Assembly (NCBI GenBank): GCA_938016515.1
Contig: CALILP010000013.1
Span: 1 to 45,585 of the forward strand
Length of the DNA stretch: 45,585 nucleotides
Direction of reading: 5' to 3'
Source of the DNA: an uncultured Paracoccaceae bacterium
Lineage (GTDB): Bacteria > Pseudomonadota > Alphaproteobacteria > Rhodobacterales > Rhodobacteraceae
Below, piece by piece: positions 8,757-16,644 of this stretch. The position numbers and the translations under genes were made by a program. Numbering within the stretch: the first letter of the stretch is position 1; every line of letters starts with the position of its first letter. The notes beneath the pieces are model-generated. The model saw only the letters and a list, made by a program, of their open reading frames with translations. It had not been told where the DNA came from and did no database searches.

Positions 8757-9335
8757 ATGTTTTATCGTGATGAGCGCTTGGCGCTCTTCATTGATGGCTC
8801 TAACCTATACGCAGCGGCGAAATCACTCGGGTTCGACATCGACTACAAACTTCTTCGGGCAGAATTCATGCGACGCGGCAAGATGCTGCGCGCATTTTAT
8901 TACACTGCGCTGTTGGAAAATGACGAATACTCACCGATCCGGCCTTTGGTCGATTGGCTGCATTACAACGGCTATTCAATGGTTACAAAGCCCGCCAAGG
9001 AATACACCGACAGCATGGGACGGCGGAAGGTTAAAGGGAATATGGACATCGAACTAACGGTCGATGCTATGGAACTGGCCCCGCATGTTGATCATATCGT
9101 TCTGTTCTCCGGTGACGGTGACTTCCGCCCGCTCGTTGAAAGCCTGCAGCGCAAAGGCGTGCGAGTCTCGGTTGTTTCTACGATCCGCAGTCAGCCTCCG
9201 ATGATTGCAGACGAATTGCGCCGTCAGTGCGACAACTTCATTGAGCTCGACGAGCTGCGCGACGTTATCGGCCGCCCCACCCGTGAGCCGCGTGCGGCGG
9301 AACCGGTGGACGCTGAAGTCACGACTGACGCCTGA
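8757..9335 (+). CDS. NYN-domain (LabA/DUF88-like) protein
   Basis: This 192-residue protein is a PIN-like NYN fold. The first acidic motif is LALFIDGSNLYAAAK (Asp13, Asn16), the second is KGNMDIELTVDAME, and the third is VLFSGDGDFRPLVESL. Together these give the four acidic residues expected of a metal-dependent RNase. The start at 8757 follows a GAAAGGA site. Relatives include LabA and MARF1-type proteins, and the substrate in this lineage is unknown. The tail after about residue 170 is acidic and low in complexity. The location near folK, rpoZ and ispH appears typical for the group from memory, not checked here. Confidence 0.9.
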   Translation: MFYRDERLALFIDGSNLYAAAKSLGFDIDYKLLRAEFMRRGKMLRAFYYTALLENDEYSPIRPLVDWLHYNGYSMVTKPAKEYTDSMGRRKVKGNMDIELTVDAMELAPHVDHIVLFSGDGDFRPLVESLQRKGVRVSVVSTIRSQPPMIADELRRQCDNFIELDELRDVIGRPTREPRAAEPVDAEVTTDA

Positions 9336-9343
9336 ACTTTTGC

Positions 9344-9368
9344 GCGGCGCGGCATCTGATCGCGCCGC
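9344..9368. terminator. GC-rich hairpin after the NYN gene
   Basis: GCGGCGCG (9344-9351) pairs with CGCGCCGC (9361-9368) across a 9-nt loop, just after the NYN stop codon. There is no T run, so it may be a weak or factor-assisted terminator or an mRNA 3'-end stabiliser. Confidence 0.4.
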
Positions 9369-9440
9369 CATCACCGTTCGAACGCTGGACCTCGCGCGCC
9401 AGAGCGCTTAACTGAGTGCTGTGCCGACGTGGAGACTGCG

Positions 9441-10391
9441 ATGAACAATCCCCCCCTCACCCTTTATCTTGCTGCCCCGCGCGGATTTTGCGCAGGCGTT
9501 GACCGCGCCATCAAGATTGTCGAGATGGCCTTGGATAAATGGGGGGCGCCCGTCTATGTCCGCCACGAGATTGTCCATAACAAGTTTGTGGTCGATGGGT
9601 TGCGCGACAAAGGTGCGGTCTTTGTCGAAGAACTGGATGAATGCCCCGATGACAAACCCGTCATCTTTTCTGCCCATGGCGTTCCCAAAGCTGTTCCAGC
9701 CGCAGCTGCCAAGCGTGAAATGGTCTACGTCGATGCCACATGCCCCTTGGTGTCCAAGGTTCATATCGAGGCCCAGCGCCACGCGGACAACGGCCTGCAA
9801 ATGGTCATGATCGGCCACGAGGGCCACCCCGAAACTGTTGGTACCATGGGCCAGCTGCCTGAAGGCGAAGTGCTGCTGGTCGAAACCGTCGCTGACGTGG
9901 CCACGGTCACGCCGCGCGATCCGGGCAAGCTGGCGTTCGTGACCCAAACGACCCTGTCAGTTGACGACACCAAAGATATCGTGGCTGCCCTGCATGAAAG
10001 GTTCCCAGCTATCATTGGGCCCCACAAAGAAGACATCTGCTACGCCACCACCAACCGCCAGGAGGCCGTCAAAGCGATGGCCCCCAAATGCGATGCCATG
10101 CTGGTGGTTGGCGCGCCCAATTCGTCCAACTCCAAACGTCTTGTCGAAGTTGGGGCGCGGGCGGGATGCGACTATGCGCAATTGGTGCAGCGGGCGACGG
10201 ATATCGACTGGCGGGCGCTGGAAGGAATTACCTCGATGGGGATCACGGCCGGGGCCTCAGCACCGGAAGTTTTGATCAATGAGGTCATCGACGCTTTCCG
10301 AGATCGCTTTGACGTCACCGTCGAGATGGTGGAAACCGCCGTCGAAAACGTCGAGTTCAAAGTCCCCCGCGTTCTGCGCGAACCGGCTTAA
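9441..10391 (+). CDS. ispH: 4-hydroxy-3-methylbut-2-enyl diphosphate reductase
   Basis: This 316-residue iron-sulfur enzyme makes IPP and DMAPP in the last step of the MEP isoprenoid pathway. The three cluster cysteines are visible: Cys17 ([12 protein letters not shown]), Cys101 ([12 protein letters not shown]) and Cys200 ([11 protein letters not shown]). The conserved His residues of [11 protein letters not shown] and SAHGVPK are also present. I chose ATG at 9441, with GGAG seven bases upstream, over the in-frame GTG at 9429. Its TAA overlaps the next ATG by one base, so it leads a compact operon with the DUF3429 protein, a methyltransferase and rnhA. Confidence 0.96.
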   Translation: MNNPPLTLYLAAPRGFCAGVDRAIKIVEMALDKWGAPVYVRHEIVHNKFVVDGLRDKGAVFVEELDECPDDKPVIFSAHGVPKAVPAAAAKREMVYVDATCPLVSKVHIEAQRHADNGLQMVMIGHEGHPETVGTMGQLPEGEVLLVETVADVATVTPRDPGKLAFVTQTTLSVDDTKDIVAALHERFPAIIGPHKEDICYATTNRQEAVKAMAPKCDAMLVVGAPNSSNSKRLVEVGARAGCDYAQLVQRATDIDWRALEGITSMGITAGASAPEVLINEVIDAFRDRFDVTVEMVETAVENVEFKVPRVLREPA

Positions 10392-10840
10392 TGGGCCAAA
10401 TCCCAAGATCCGCCCTTCTGCTGGGACTTGCAGGGGTGTTGCCCTTTCTATGGGGTGCGCTGACAACGTTGATGCCGGCCTTTGGCCTAGAGATGTCAGG
10501 GATCATCGGCAGCCGTTTCATCGGACCCTATGTGCAACTGTACTACGGCGCGATCATCCTGTCGTTCATGTCTGGGGTCCTGTGGGGCTTTGCAACAAAG
10601 GCAGAAGGCCAGGCAGCAACGGCAGGTTACACGCTGTCTGTCCTGCCTGCGTTGTGGGCGTTCTTCATGACGGGCGGCGGGCCTGTTACGGCCAGCATTA
10701 ACCTGATTGCGGGGTTCATCGGATTGTTGCTGCTGGATTGGCAGTTCTGGCGCATGAAGCTTGCCCCACCATGGTGGATGCACCTGCGGGTCTTACTGAC
10801 AGCCCTGGTCATTTTATGCCTCCTGACCGGAATTGTCTGA
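10391..10840 (+). CDS. DUF3429 family membrane protein
   Basis: This 149-residue, very hydrophobic protein has about five membrane segments, with the pattern LLGLAGVLPFLWGAL near the amino terminus and YYGAIILSFMSGVLWGFA in the middle. The second segment is characteristic of DUF3429. Function is unknown. It overlaps ispH by one base and the methyltransferase by one base (TGATG at 10838-10842), so translation is coupled on both sides. It may be an inner-membrane protein linked to quinone or isoprenoid metabolism, but that is only guilt by association. Confidence 0.85.
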   Translation: MGQIPRSALLLGLAGVLPFLWGALTTLMPAFGLEMSGIIGSRFIGPYVQLYYGAIILSFMSGVLWGFATKAEGQAATAGYTLSVLPALWAFFMTGGGPVTASINLIAGFIGLLLLDWQFWRMKLAPPWWMHLRVLLTALVILCLLTGIV

Positions 10841-11442
10841 TGGTCGATGACAAAACCATCGCATTCTATGACGATGCATCCTTCGACTACGCCGAGAAAT
10901 TCGCGCAGTCCAAGCCCGACGCGCAACTTTTGGCGTTTATGGACTTGCTGCCACCAGGCGCAGACGTCCTTGACCTTGGCTGTGGTCCGGCCTTTGCATC
11001 GGCACATATGCGCGATGCAGGGTTCACTTGCGATCCGGTTGATGCCAGCGACGGTATGATCAAAGCGGCGAACGAACTGCATGATATCGGAGCACGCAAA
11101 CTGACGTTTGATCAACTGGATATGGTCGCAGCCTACGATGGGGTTTGGGCCAACTTTTCTTTGCTGCACGCAAACCGATCAGACATGCCCCGCTACCTCG
11201 CGGCCATTGCGACAACCCTGCGGCCCGGTGGGGTCTTTCACATAGGCTTGAAAACCGGTGAAGGGTCCGAACGAGACAAGATTGATCGGTTCTACACCTA
11301 CGTCACACAGACAGAACTGACTGACCTCCTTACAAACGCAGGCTTTACGATCCTGCAAACTGATCACGGACAAGGTGCAGGTATGGCTGGAACGGTCGAG
11401 CCGTGGATCGTGATACGCGCAAGGAAACCCAACAATGCCTGA
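10840..11442 (+). CDS. Class I SAM-dependent methyltransferase
   Basis: This 200-residue protein shows motif I of class I methyltransferases ([12 protein letters not shown]) near residue 47. A later acidic/Asp motif ([14 protein letters not shown]), [16 protein letters not shown] near residue 128 and a C-terminal strand complete the fold. No substrate can be named. The start is at 10840, overlapping the DUF3429 stop; a longer reading from 10738 would lie within that gene. The end overlaps rnhA by eight bases. Confidence 0.88.
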   Translation: MVDDKTIAFYDDASFDYAEKFAQSKPDAQLLAFMDLLPPGADVLDLGCGPAFASAHMRDAGFTCDPVDASDGMIKAANELHDIGARKLTFDQLDMVAAYDGVWANFSLLHANRSDMPRYLAAIATTLRPGGVFHIGLKTGEGSERDKIDRFYTYVTQTELTDLLTNAGFTILQTDHGQGAGMAGTVEPWIVIRARKPNNA

Positions 11443-11899
11443 CCTTTACGCCTATACAGACGGTGCCTGCTCGGGCAATCCGGGTCCCGGTGGCTGGGGC
11501 GCTATCCTGATCGCACGAGACGGTAAAACCGTCCTTAAAGAGCGCGAACTTAACGGTGGCGATGCCCTGACCACCAACAACAAAATGGAACTGATGGCCG
11601 CGATCGCAGCCTTAGAGGCATTGGATCGGCCCACCAGCGTGACGGTTGTCACCGACAGTTCATATGTCAAAGATGGGATCACAAGCTGGATACACGGCTG
11701 GAAAAAGCGCGGTTGGAAAACTGCAGGCAAGAAGCCGGTCAAGAACGAAGACCTCTGGAAACGACTGGATGCTGCACAGGCCCGCCACGACGTGACTTGG
11801 GAATGGGTCAAAGGCCACGCAGGCCACCCCGAGAACGAGCGGGCAGACGCATTGGCACGGGCTGGCATGGCGCCTTACAAACCCGCCGCCGCCTCCTGA
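11435..11899 (+). CDS. rnhA: Ribonuclease HI
   Basis: This 154-residue protein has all four catalytic acids of RNase HI: Asp9 in [16 protein letters not shown], Glu in [10 protein letters not shown], Asp in [12 protein letters not shown], and Asp in [11 protein letters not shown]. The basic protrusion ([18 protein letters not shown]) typical of the E. coli-type enzyme is also present. It removes RNA from RNA-DNA hybrids, including replication primers and R-loops. It is the last gene of the ispH operon. A 175-bp gap separates it from the kinase gene. Confidence 0.96.
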   Translation: MPDLYAYTDGACSGNPGPGGWGAILIARDGKTVLKERELNGGDALTTNNKMELMAAIAALEALDRPTSVTVVTDSSYVKDGITSWIHGWKKRGWKTAGKKPVKNEDLWKRLDAAQARHDVTWEWVKGHAGHPENERADALARAGMAPYKPAAAS

Positions 11900-12074
11900 C
11901 ATGCGCAGAAACATCGAACATCAGGCCAAAAAGTAACAAAACAACAACAAATACATGGGTATGGTTGACCAAGCCCGTCGCAACTCATCCATAAAGTTAC
12001 CACATTTCGCCGCGATATATGCGGTAGAGGAATCGGTAGGGGACATTCGCAGCTGGTGTGCGATAAGGGTATTG

Positions 12075-13613
12075 ATGACAGAGGCTAAAGCACTCACAGA
12101 GCAATCGCTGTCCGCAGTGGCACTTCCTGTGGGCACGAATCTATCTGGCGATCAGTTCACCATTACAAGCCGCCTGAACGCTGGTGGCTTTGGCATTACC
12201 TACCGGGCCAAAGACAATTTCCTTGGCCGAACCATTGTCATCAAAGAATGCTTTTCAGACGACTTTTGCCTGCGTAGCGGCAAACATGTCATCCCGCGCA
12301 ACGAAGCTTCAGCCGTCCATTTCAAATCCATCGCCGAGATGTTCATCCGCGAGGCCCGCAGCCTTGCCAAGTTGCGCCATCCTAACATCGTGGGTGTCCA
12401 CCGGGCTTTTGAAGAGAACGGAACAGCCTACATGGCGCTTGACCTGATTGACGGATGCGATCTGGATCAGGTGCTGGAAGTCAACAAAACGACATTGCCA
12501 CCCAAGGGTGTCAAGGACATGCTGCTGCGGCTGTTGGATGCGATCGAAACGATCCATGATCAGGACCTGCTGCACCGCGATATTTCGCCGGACAACATTG
12601 TCATCGAAAAAGATGGCAATCCCGTTCTCATCGACTTTGGCGCTGCACGCGGTGACGCAAGCCGTCGCACCCGTGCTGTATCGTCCCTGCTTGTGGTGAA
12701 AGACGGGTATTCGCCACAGGAATTTTATATGGCGGGCAGCATTCAGGCGCCCTGCAGCGATCTTTATGCGCTCGCCGCAACCTTCTATCACGTCCTAAGC
12801 GGTGTGGCCCCGCCAAACAGCCAGGTCCGCATGGTCGAGGTGGCAAGCCAGAAAGCTGACCCTTGCAAACCCCTCGCCGGGCGCATTGAAGGATACGCAC
12901 CCGAATTTCTTGAGGCAATCGACGCCGCGATGCGGCCCCTGCCCCGTGACCGGCTACAGTCAGCAGCTGAATGGATCGACATGATCCTGGGCTCCGAGAT
13001 TGAAGATGCATTGCCGTCCACACCGGTATCAATCGTGGACACAGCACCAGAGCTTCCGCCAGCAGCGCTTGCGGCATCGTTGACCCAGTTGGTTGAAGAA
13101 ACCAACAAAGAGGTTCGCAAAACAAGAGCGATCATCCCAGAACCTGAACCAGAGCCCGTCGTACACCAGCGCCAAACCTCTGCGCCAGAATGGGTCGAAG
13201 AATTCAACCAAGAAGCACTTGAGACAGACCAACCAGAAACCAAAGATGGTTTTGAAGACATCTTCGAAGATGACGATCCGGTAGACGCGGCCCAAGACGC
13301 TGCAGCATCACAAGCCGCTCAAGCTGCGCCCTCGGCGAATTCGGCTGACCAAGGGCCGGATTGGATTGGCCGCATTCGTGAAAAGCAGGAACGCTCGCGC
13401 CTGATCATGATGGGCGAAGCAGAGGCGGGATCAACGCCGTCTCAGCCAAAGGTCACGACATCGTCTGGCGTATCTACCCCGCCGTTCGAAGACGCGCCTG
13501 CGACAGAAGAAGTGCCACCACAGATGTCTCAGATGATTGGGCCGATGCTAAAATACCTCTCAGCCGGGATGGCGCTGGGATTGTGTCTGATGATGGCGTT
13601 TATTTATCTTTAG
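12075..13613 (+). CDS. Membrane-anchored Ser/Thr protein kinase
   Basis: This 512-residue protein carries a complete eukaryotic-type kinase domain at about residues 27-340. It has a Gly-rich loop (LNAGGFGITYRA, 34-45), Lys57 in VIKECF, the helix-C Glu93 in IREARSLAKL, the catalytic loop HRDISPDN (167-174) and DFG (187-189). SPQEFY (213-218) takes the place of APE. A long acidic, proline-rich linker follows (about 350-480), and one C-terminal membrane helix (LSAGMALGLCLMMAFIYL) ends the protein. The kinase would therefore face the cytoplasm, with almost nothing outside. I chose ATG 12075, preceded by AAGGG, over 11955. Neighbours give no hint of its substrates. Confidence 0.9.
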   Translation: MTEAKALTEQSLSAVALPVGTNLSGDQFTITSRLNAGGFGITYRAKDNFLGRTIVIKECFSDDFCLRSGKHVIPRNEASAVHFKSIAEMFIREARSLAKLRHPNIVGVHRAFEENGTAYMALDLIDGCDLDQVLEVNKTTLPPKGVKDMLLRLLDAIETIHDQDLLHRDISPDNIVIEKDGNPVLIDFGAARGDASRRTRAVSSLLVVKDGYSPQEFYMAGSIQAPCSDLYALAATFYHVLSGVAPPNSQVRMVEVASQKADPCKPLAGRIEGYAPEFLEAIDAAMRPLPRDRLQSAAEWIDMILGSEIEDALPSTPVSIVDTAPELPPAALAASLTQLVEETNKEVRKTRAIIPEPEPEPVVHQRQTSAPEWVEEFNQEALETDQPETKDGFEDIFEDDDPVDAAQDAAASQAAQAAPSANSADQGPDWIGRIREKQERSRLIMMGEAEAGSTPSQPKVTTSSGVSTPPFEDAPATEEVPPQMSQMIGPMLKYLSAGMALGLCLMMAFIYL

Positions 13614-13649
13614 ACAGACTGCCCGTTTCGCCCAATTGATCATCGTCCG

Positions 13650-14522
13650 CTAAGCTGGAAGGTCCCGCAAGAACGCGCGTGTCTCGGCTGTCACCAAATC
13701 CGGGACTTCTTCCGCCAGATAGTGACCACCGGGCAAATTATGTCCGGTCACCACATCCGCGCGCGCGCGCCACAGCGCCAAACAGTCAAAACACCGCTCA
13801 ATGACCCCGTTCGCACCCCACATCACATGGATCGGACATAGAACCCGACCACCTTCGTCATCGTGGCGTATATCGATGGACGCGGCCGCCCGATAATCTT
13901 CGCACATCGCATGAACGGTCTCGGGGTTCTGGATCGCCGCCTCATAGGCTGCCATCGCCTCTTGCGCGAAAGGCGTTGTAGCCCCCCAAGAGCCCAGCTT
14001 TTTGCGCAGGTAAAACAGCGGGTCGGCATTAATCTGGGTTTCCGGAAAGGGCGCAGGCTGGATCAACCAGAACCAATGCCAGTAGGCGGTCGCAAAAGCG
14101 GCATTGGTATTCGCATACATCTCACGGGTTGGGGCAATATCAAGGATCACCATGCCCCGCACAAGATCCGGATGATCCACTGCCAACCGATGAGCGACAC
14201 GACCGCCTCGATCATGCGCTAAAACGGCAAAACGCTTGTGACCCAGCAGCGTCATTAACCCTACCATATCAGTGGCCATCGCACGCTTGGAATAGGGGGT
14301 ATGATCGGCATCTGTCGGTGGCTTCGCTGATGCGCCATACCCCCGCAAATCCGGGATCACCAAGGTATACTGCTTGGACAGTTCTGGGGCCACCTTATGC
14401 CACATCACATGGGTCTGCGGATAGCCATGAAGCAGCAACAAGGGCGGACCATTGCCACCCGTCACACCGTGGATGGCAATGCCGTCAATATCGTGGGTAA
14501 AGCTGTTAGATCCGGGAAACAT
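13650..14522 (-). CDS. Alpha/beta hydrolase, fluoroacetate (haloacetate) dehalogenase-like
   Basis: This 290-residue protein has the haloacid-dehalogenase form of the alpha/beta-hydrolase fold. The nucleophile position is Asp104 in LAHDRGGRVAHRL rather than Ser. Arg105 and Arg108 would bind carboxylate, Asp128 and His267 (GGHYLAEEVPD) would complete the triad, and His149, Trp150, Trp179 and Tyr210 would form the halide pocket. All of these match, as I remember it, the residues known for fluoroacetate dehalogenase. The likely reaction is hydrolysis of haloacetate to glycolate; epoxide hydrolase is a less likely alternative. It is convergent with the kinase gene and about 40 bp from the next gene. 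Confidence 0.85.
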   Translation of the reverse strand: MFPGSNSFTHDIDGIAIHGVTGGNGPPLLLLHGYPQTHVMWHKVAPELSKQYTLVIPDLRGYGASAKPPTDADHTPYSKRAMATDMVGLMTLLGHKRFAVLAHDRGGRVAHRLAVDHPDLVRGMVILDIAPTREMYANTNAAFATAYWHWFWLIQPAPFPETQINADPLFYLRKKLGSWGATTPFAQEAMAAYEAAIQNPETVHAMCEDYRAAASIDIRHDDEGGRVLCPIHVMWGANGVIERCFDCLALWRARADVVTGHNLPGGHYLAEEVPDLVTAETRAFLRDLPA

Positions 14523-14563
14523 AAGCCCAGCCTAACCCGGTTTCATCGCGACCGCCAAGTCAG

Positions 14564-15082
14564 TTAGACACCGTATCGGCCACGGATCGGGAAACCCTTT
14601 TCACGGGTAAAGATGATCCCATTCAACACACCTTCCAAGTCAGGACGCAAGAACGGTGCGCTACCGATATCAACAAGGCTTAGCAAACCTTCCTCGTTCA
14701 CGAAAAACAGGCCGGGTTCTGGAAACACATGGTCTGTTTCAGGGGGTGTGCGCGGGGCCGAAAGGTGCAATCCAAGGCTCTGCATCTGAGGAATGGTCAA
14801 GCCAAAGGCGACATCGCCCGTATAACCAATCTCGTCCATAAAGCCCTTCGCCTGCTCCTCAGAATCAGCAGAAGCCACCACAACAGAGATATTCTCGGCA
14901 GAAAAACGGGGCAGCAAGGCCTCCAGCTTGCCAAGATAGGTCTTGCAGACCGGACAATGCTGGCCGCGATACACAATGATCAATTGCGCGGCTGGCGCGT
15001 CGCCCAGTGTGATCTCGCCCCCACCCAAGCGAGATGCCGTCGTTTGCGGAAATGGTTGGCCGGTTGAAAGCTTGGTGGACAT
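14564..15082 (-). CDS. Peroxiredoxin-like (AhpC/TSA family) protein
   Basis: This 172-residue thioredoxin-fold protein has a YRGQHCPVCKTYLGKLEALL active site near residue 34. The C-x-x-C spacing resembles thioredoxin/PRX-like2 proteins more than classical 2-Cys peroxiredoxins. The segments VVVASADSEEQAKGF and EPGLFFVNEEGLLSLVDIG fit the AhpC/TSA core. No signal peptide is present, so it is probably cytosolic. It likely reduces peroxides or disulfides, but donor and substrate are unknown. It is downstream of rpsU on the same strand but separated from it by a strong terminator, so it probably has its own promoter. Confidence 0.82.
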   Translation of the reverse strand: MSTKLSTGQPFPQTTASRLGGGEITLGDAPAAQLIIVYRGQHCPVCKTYLGKLEALLPRFSAENISVVVASADSEEQAKGFMDEIGYTGDVAFGLTIPQMQSLGLHLSAPRTPPETDHVFPEPGLFFVNEEGLLSLVDIGSAPFLRPDLEGVLNGIIFTREKGFPIRGRYGV

Positions 15083-15170
15083 CTGTAGACCTTTCTAATT
15101 GGATTTACGCGACACTATGCGCATTCCAGCCTTAGGCCAACCACATCACAACCCATTGATCACAAAGAAA

Positions 15171-15198
15171 AACCCCCGCAGCCAAAGCTCCGGGGGTT
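15171..15198 (-). terminator. Rho-independent terminator of rpsU
   Basis: AACCCCCG (15171-15178) pairs with CGGGGGTT (15191-15198). Read on the minus strand the stem is followed by TTTTTC. It lies 28 bp beyond the rpsU stop and so should give a short monocistronic rpsU transcript. Confidence 0.85.
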
Positions 15199-15225
15199 CG
15201 TGTCATCGCATCAATCAAAGGTGCT

Positions 15226-15432
15226 TTACAGCATCCCTTCGCGCTGAGCTTTCTTCCGAGCCAACTTGCGCTGACGACGGATCGCTTCGGCCTTCTCACG
15301 CGCCTTGCGGACGGAGGGCTTTTCGAAATGTTGCTTAAGCTTCATCTCACGGAACACACCTTCGCGCTGAAGCTTCTTCTTCAGAGCACGGAGCGCCTGA
15401 TCGACGTTGTTATCACGAACACTAACCTGCAT
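15226..15432 (-). CDS. rpsU: 30S ribosomal protein S21
   Basis: This 68-residue basic protein matches S21: [20 protein letters not shown] at the start, then [18 protein letters not shown], and an Arg/Lys-rich tail. S21 sits near the anti-Shine-Dalgarno end of 16S rRNA and helps initiation. It appears to be a single-gene unit with its own promoter (15486-15514) and terminator (15171-15198). Between its purine-rich ribosome site and its ATG there is a five-bp hairpin with a GAAA tetraloop (15433-15446), which could affect initiation. Confidence 0.95.
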   Translation of the reverse strand: MQVSVRDNNVDQALRALKKKLQREGVFREMKLKQHFEKPSVRKAREKAEAIRRQRKLARKKAQREGML

Positions 15433-15485
15433 GTGGTTTTCACCACCTCTCTAAGTTGGATTTGCAATAAGTTGCAGGAGGTGGG

Positions 15486-15514
15486 CATATAGCAACGCAG
15501 GTCTATGTTGTCTA
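15486..15514 (-). promoter_or_regulatory. Putative sigma-70-type promoter of rpsU
   Basis: On the minus strand TAGACA (15509-15514) and TATATG (15486-15491) are separated by exactly 17 bp. The -10 is 54 bp upstream of the rpsU start. The hexamers match the consensus at five and four positions. Confidence 0.55.
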
Positions 15515-15544
15515 GTGACCTGACCCATTGATCGGAGCCCCGTG

Positions 15545-16240
15545 ATGCAAGCCCCATTTGATCCGCGACTAAGCACTCTTATCGACGCAGCCCTCCCCCA
15601 TGTGGCGTTTGACGGCTGGGGACCAGAAGCCTTTAAGGCAGCCATAGAGGACTGCGACATCGACCCGGCCGAAGCGCGGCTTTTGTGCCCACGTGGGGCG
15701 ATTGATCTGGCGATTGGATATCATAAGCTGGGTGACCAGCAGATGATCGCGGCATTAAATGCTGCCACACTGGACGGTCTGCGGTTTCGCGACAAAGTGG
15801 CCGAAGCTGTGCGCCTGCGTCTTGCAGCTGTCGACGACAAAGAAGCGGTGCGTCGGGGCACCACCCTGTTCGCCCTGCCCCATATGGCACCAGAGGGGGC
15901 AAAACTGATCTGGGGAACGGCGGATGCAGTCTGGACAGCCCTTGGTGATACCTCTGACGACGTGAACTGGTACACCAAGCGCGCGACGCTGTCGGCAGTT
16001 TACAGTTCAGTCATCTTGTTTTGGCTGGGCGATGACAGCATTGACGAACAGGCCACAGATGCCTTTATCGACCGGCGCATCGACGACGTGATGAAATTCG
16101 AACGGGTCAAGGCTGCAGTACGCGACAACCCGGCCCTCAAACCCTTCACCGCAACGCTGGGCAGGGTCGCATCCATGATCAAACCACCCCGGCAGCCCGC
16201 TGCAACCGACCTGCCTGGGGTATGGCGCGACCCGGACTAA
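15545..16240 (+). CDS. COQ9 family ubiquinone-biosynthesis protein
   Basis: This 231-residue protein matches COQ9: the HVAFDGWGPEAFKAAIEDC stretch near residue 18, an AARLLCPRG-like segment with a helical middle, and the signature WYTKRATLSAVYSSVILFWL near residue 140. COQ9 is a TetR-like lipid-binding protein that supports the COQ7 hydroxylation step in ubiquinone synthesis. I chose ATG 15545, next to an in-frame GTG at 15542, with GGAG just upstream. It is divergent from rpsU, and its stop overlaps the convergent membrane-protein gene by four bases. Confidence 0.9.
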   Translation: MQAPFDPRLSTLIDAALPHVAFDGWGPEAFKAAIEDCDIDPAEARLLCPRGAIDLAIGYHKLGDQQMIAALNAATLDGLRFRDKVAEAVRLRLAAVDDKEAVRRGTTLFALPHMAPEGAKLIWGTADAVWTALGDTSDDVNWYTKRATLSAVYSSVILFWLGDDSIDEQATDAFIDRRIDDVMKFERVKAAVRDNPALKPFTATLGRVASMIKPPRQPAATDLPGVWRDPD

Positions 16241-16599
16241 CGACGCAGCAAGATTAGCGTCAATGTCACTACATGAAGGATAGCGATCGGTAGATTGGCC
16301 ACCACGACAGGATTTGCCATGCCGACCGCCAAGACTGTCATCAACTTATAGATGATCTGTACGCTGAACAGGCCAATAGCCAAGGTCACAGCCTGCTCTA
16401 CCCGTCCGGTCATGGTCGCTATGATGGCGATTAGGCTAGTCATCCAAATAGCCGCATAGACACAAGTCAGAGTACGACGGGCCGGCGTGTTGGGGCCAAA
16501 AGCCGCATCCATACCCGCAGTCCCGGACCACAGTTGCGGCACCACAAAGGCCAACACCACAAGGTTCACACAAAACGAAATTGTCATCATCACGGTCAT
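16237..16599 (-). CDS. Small membrane protein of unknown function
   Basis: This 120-residue protein has four predicted membrane helices (about residues 3-23, 44-63, 68-88 and 95-117) linked by short basic or polar loops. No enzyme motif is visible. It is convergent with the COQ9 gene, sharing the last four bases, and divergent from the quinone oxidoreductase. The family is not recognised. Start choice is fairly secure, because several Met codons lie within the first five residues and a longer reading has no support. Confidence 0.7.
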   Translation of the reverse strand: MTVMMTISFCVNLVVLAFVVPQLWSGTAGMDAAFGPNTPARRTLTCVYAAIWMTSLIAIIATMTGRVEQAVTLAIGLFSVQIIYKLMTVLAVGMANPVVVANLPIAILHVVTLTLILLRR

Positions 16600-16644
16600 C
16601 GGCCATAGCTAGGACAAATACGACGTACAACAAGGACCCAACTG

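Noticed and set aside
9344-9368. Considered as a riboswitch or strong terminator
   Set aside because: Only a simple GC hairpin, no T run and no further structure; kept as a weak terminator-like feature only.
11955-12074. Upstream start for the kinase
   Set aside because: The extra 40 residues show no conserved feature and the start at 12075 has an AAGGG ribosome site.
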